This document shows positions 4,678 to 5,030 of a stretch of DNA of 5,030 nt, one piece after another. A program made the translations under genes and the position numbers. Source of the DNA: Spirochaetaceae bacterium (GTDB lineage Bacteria; Spirochaetota; Spirochaetia; Treponematales; Treponemataceae); the NCBI GenBank assembly GCA_031290725.1, contig JAITMZ010000157.1:1-5030 (forward strand), given 5' to 3'. How positions within the stretch are numbered: position 1 is the stretch's first letter; every line of letters begins with the position of its first letter. The notes below the pieces were generated by a model, which saw only the letters and a list, made by a program, of their open reading frames with translations, searched no databases and was not told the DNA's origin.

Positions 4678-5030
4678 TTAAAATTCCAGGGAAAAATTGA
4701 TGTCCACTTCCCAGCGGCTGGTACCGGTCTTTCCGGCGTCCGGGGACAGGTCGTAGGCGATACCCACCTTGAAGGGCAAAATTTTCAGGCGGTCATTGAT
4801 GAACATCAGTTCACCCCCAGCGCTGAAAGCCGTCTGTACCGGGTCACAGGACTGGGCAGGGGGCGGTATGTCGGACCAGAGGAAGCGGAGTGCGGCGTCC
4901 AGGGTAGGCATCAGGTGGATTTCGGCTTTACCCACCCGGAAAAGGCGCATCTGTATGCCGCTGTTCAGGTACACCGCCGCATTTCCATAGAGCCGCGAGT
5001 CAAGCACCCCGCGTATGTCACGCCCCAGAT
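4678..5030 (-). CDS. C-terminal fragment of a predicted outer-membrane beta-barrel protein (Omp85/D15-like)
   Basis: The reading frame is open to the window edge, so the N-terminus is missing; 116 residues are visible and the stop is TAA at 4680-4678. A GTG at 5007-5005 could be read as a start, but coding similarity to barrel proteins continues upstream of it (LGRDIRG), so I treat the gene as partial. The visible part is a series of alternating polar/hydrophobic strands (GNAAVYLNSGIQMRLF, AEIHLMPTLDAALRFL, AGGELMFIND, LPFKVGIAYDL, RWEVDINFSLEF) with short loops, and it ends in Phe, the usual C-terminal signal of outer-membrane barrels. The IRG (5016-5008), followed about 10 residues later by YGN and a long strand, recalls the [VI]RG[FY] motif of Omp85/D15 surface antigens. 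The family assignment is inference; an unrelated spirochaetal barrel, or a barrel fused to an upstream domain, is equally possible. It runs in the same direction as the flagellar operon, 40 nt upstream, and no terminator is seen between them. Confidence 0.6.
   Translation of the reverse strand, partial: LGRDIRGVLDSRLYGNAAVYLNSGIQMRLFRVGKAEIHLMPTLDAALRFLWSDIPPPAQSCDPVQTAFSAGGELMFINDRLKILPFKVGIAYDLSPDAGKTGTSRWEVDINFSLEF

Noticed and set aside
5005..5007. GTG start making the right-hand frame a complete 109-residue gene
   Set aside because: The frame stays open upstream to the window edge, the preceding residues (IRG) fit a barrel motif, there is no ribosome-binding site, and the protein would begin in the middle of a barrel.

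Overview
The window reads almost entirely from the minus strand. It looks like a late flagellar locus of a fairly GC-rich spirochaete, most likely a treponeme or close relative. That assignment rests on the FlgK N-terminus (MSSTFAGIELGKRSL with ...GYSRQRV...FDPLYRPDLTR), the FlgK length of 629 residues, and the order flgN-like, flgK, flgL, fliW, csrA. This is inference from family knowledge; no database search was run.

Layout in the direction of transcription (right to left). Positions 5030-4678 hold the C-terminal 116 residues of a protein that starts outside the window. They form a chain of amphipathic beta-strands ending in Phe, resembling an outer-membrane barrel with an IRG motif like that of the Omp85/D15 family. 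A 40-nt gap (4677-4638) contains a good match to a sigma-28 (FliA) promoter whose predicted start falls at or just before the flgN ATG. Then come flgN-like (4637-4137), flgK (4125-2236), flgL (2232-988), fliW (982-536) and csrA (542-309), with gaps of 11, 3 and 5 nt and finally a 7-nt overlap. The Shine-Dalgarno sites of flgL and fliW lie inside the last codons of the gene before, and that of csrA lies within fliW, so the genes are very probably one translationally coupled operon.

Functionally the operon joins the hook-filament junction proteins FlgK and FlgL, their likely export chaperone FlgN, and the FliW-CsrA partner switch. In that switch, free FliW titrates CsrA and so relieves repression of flagellin translation. 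It is thus both a structural and a checkpoint operon for filament assembly. The csrA Shine-Dalgarno sequence can sit in a hairpin loop, which would suit CsrA autoregulation.

Positions 1-308, downstream of csrA, contain no convincing gene but a great deal of structure. There is a GC hairpin directly after the csrA stop, a roughly 100-bp element bounded by 24-bp imperfect inverted repeats, three copies of an ACGTCTGACGT-type palindrome (two followed by GGATGT), and a G-run cluster that fits the G-quadruplex pattern. This is the least explained part of the window.
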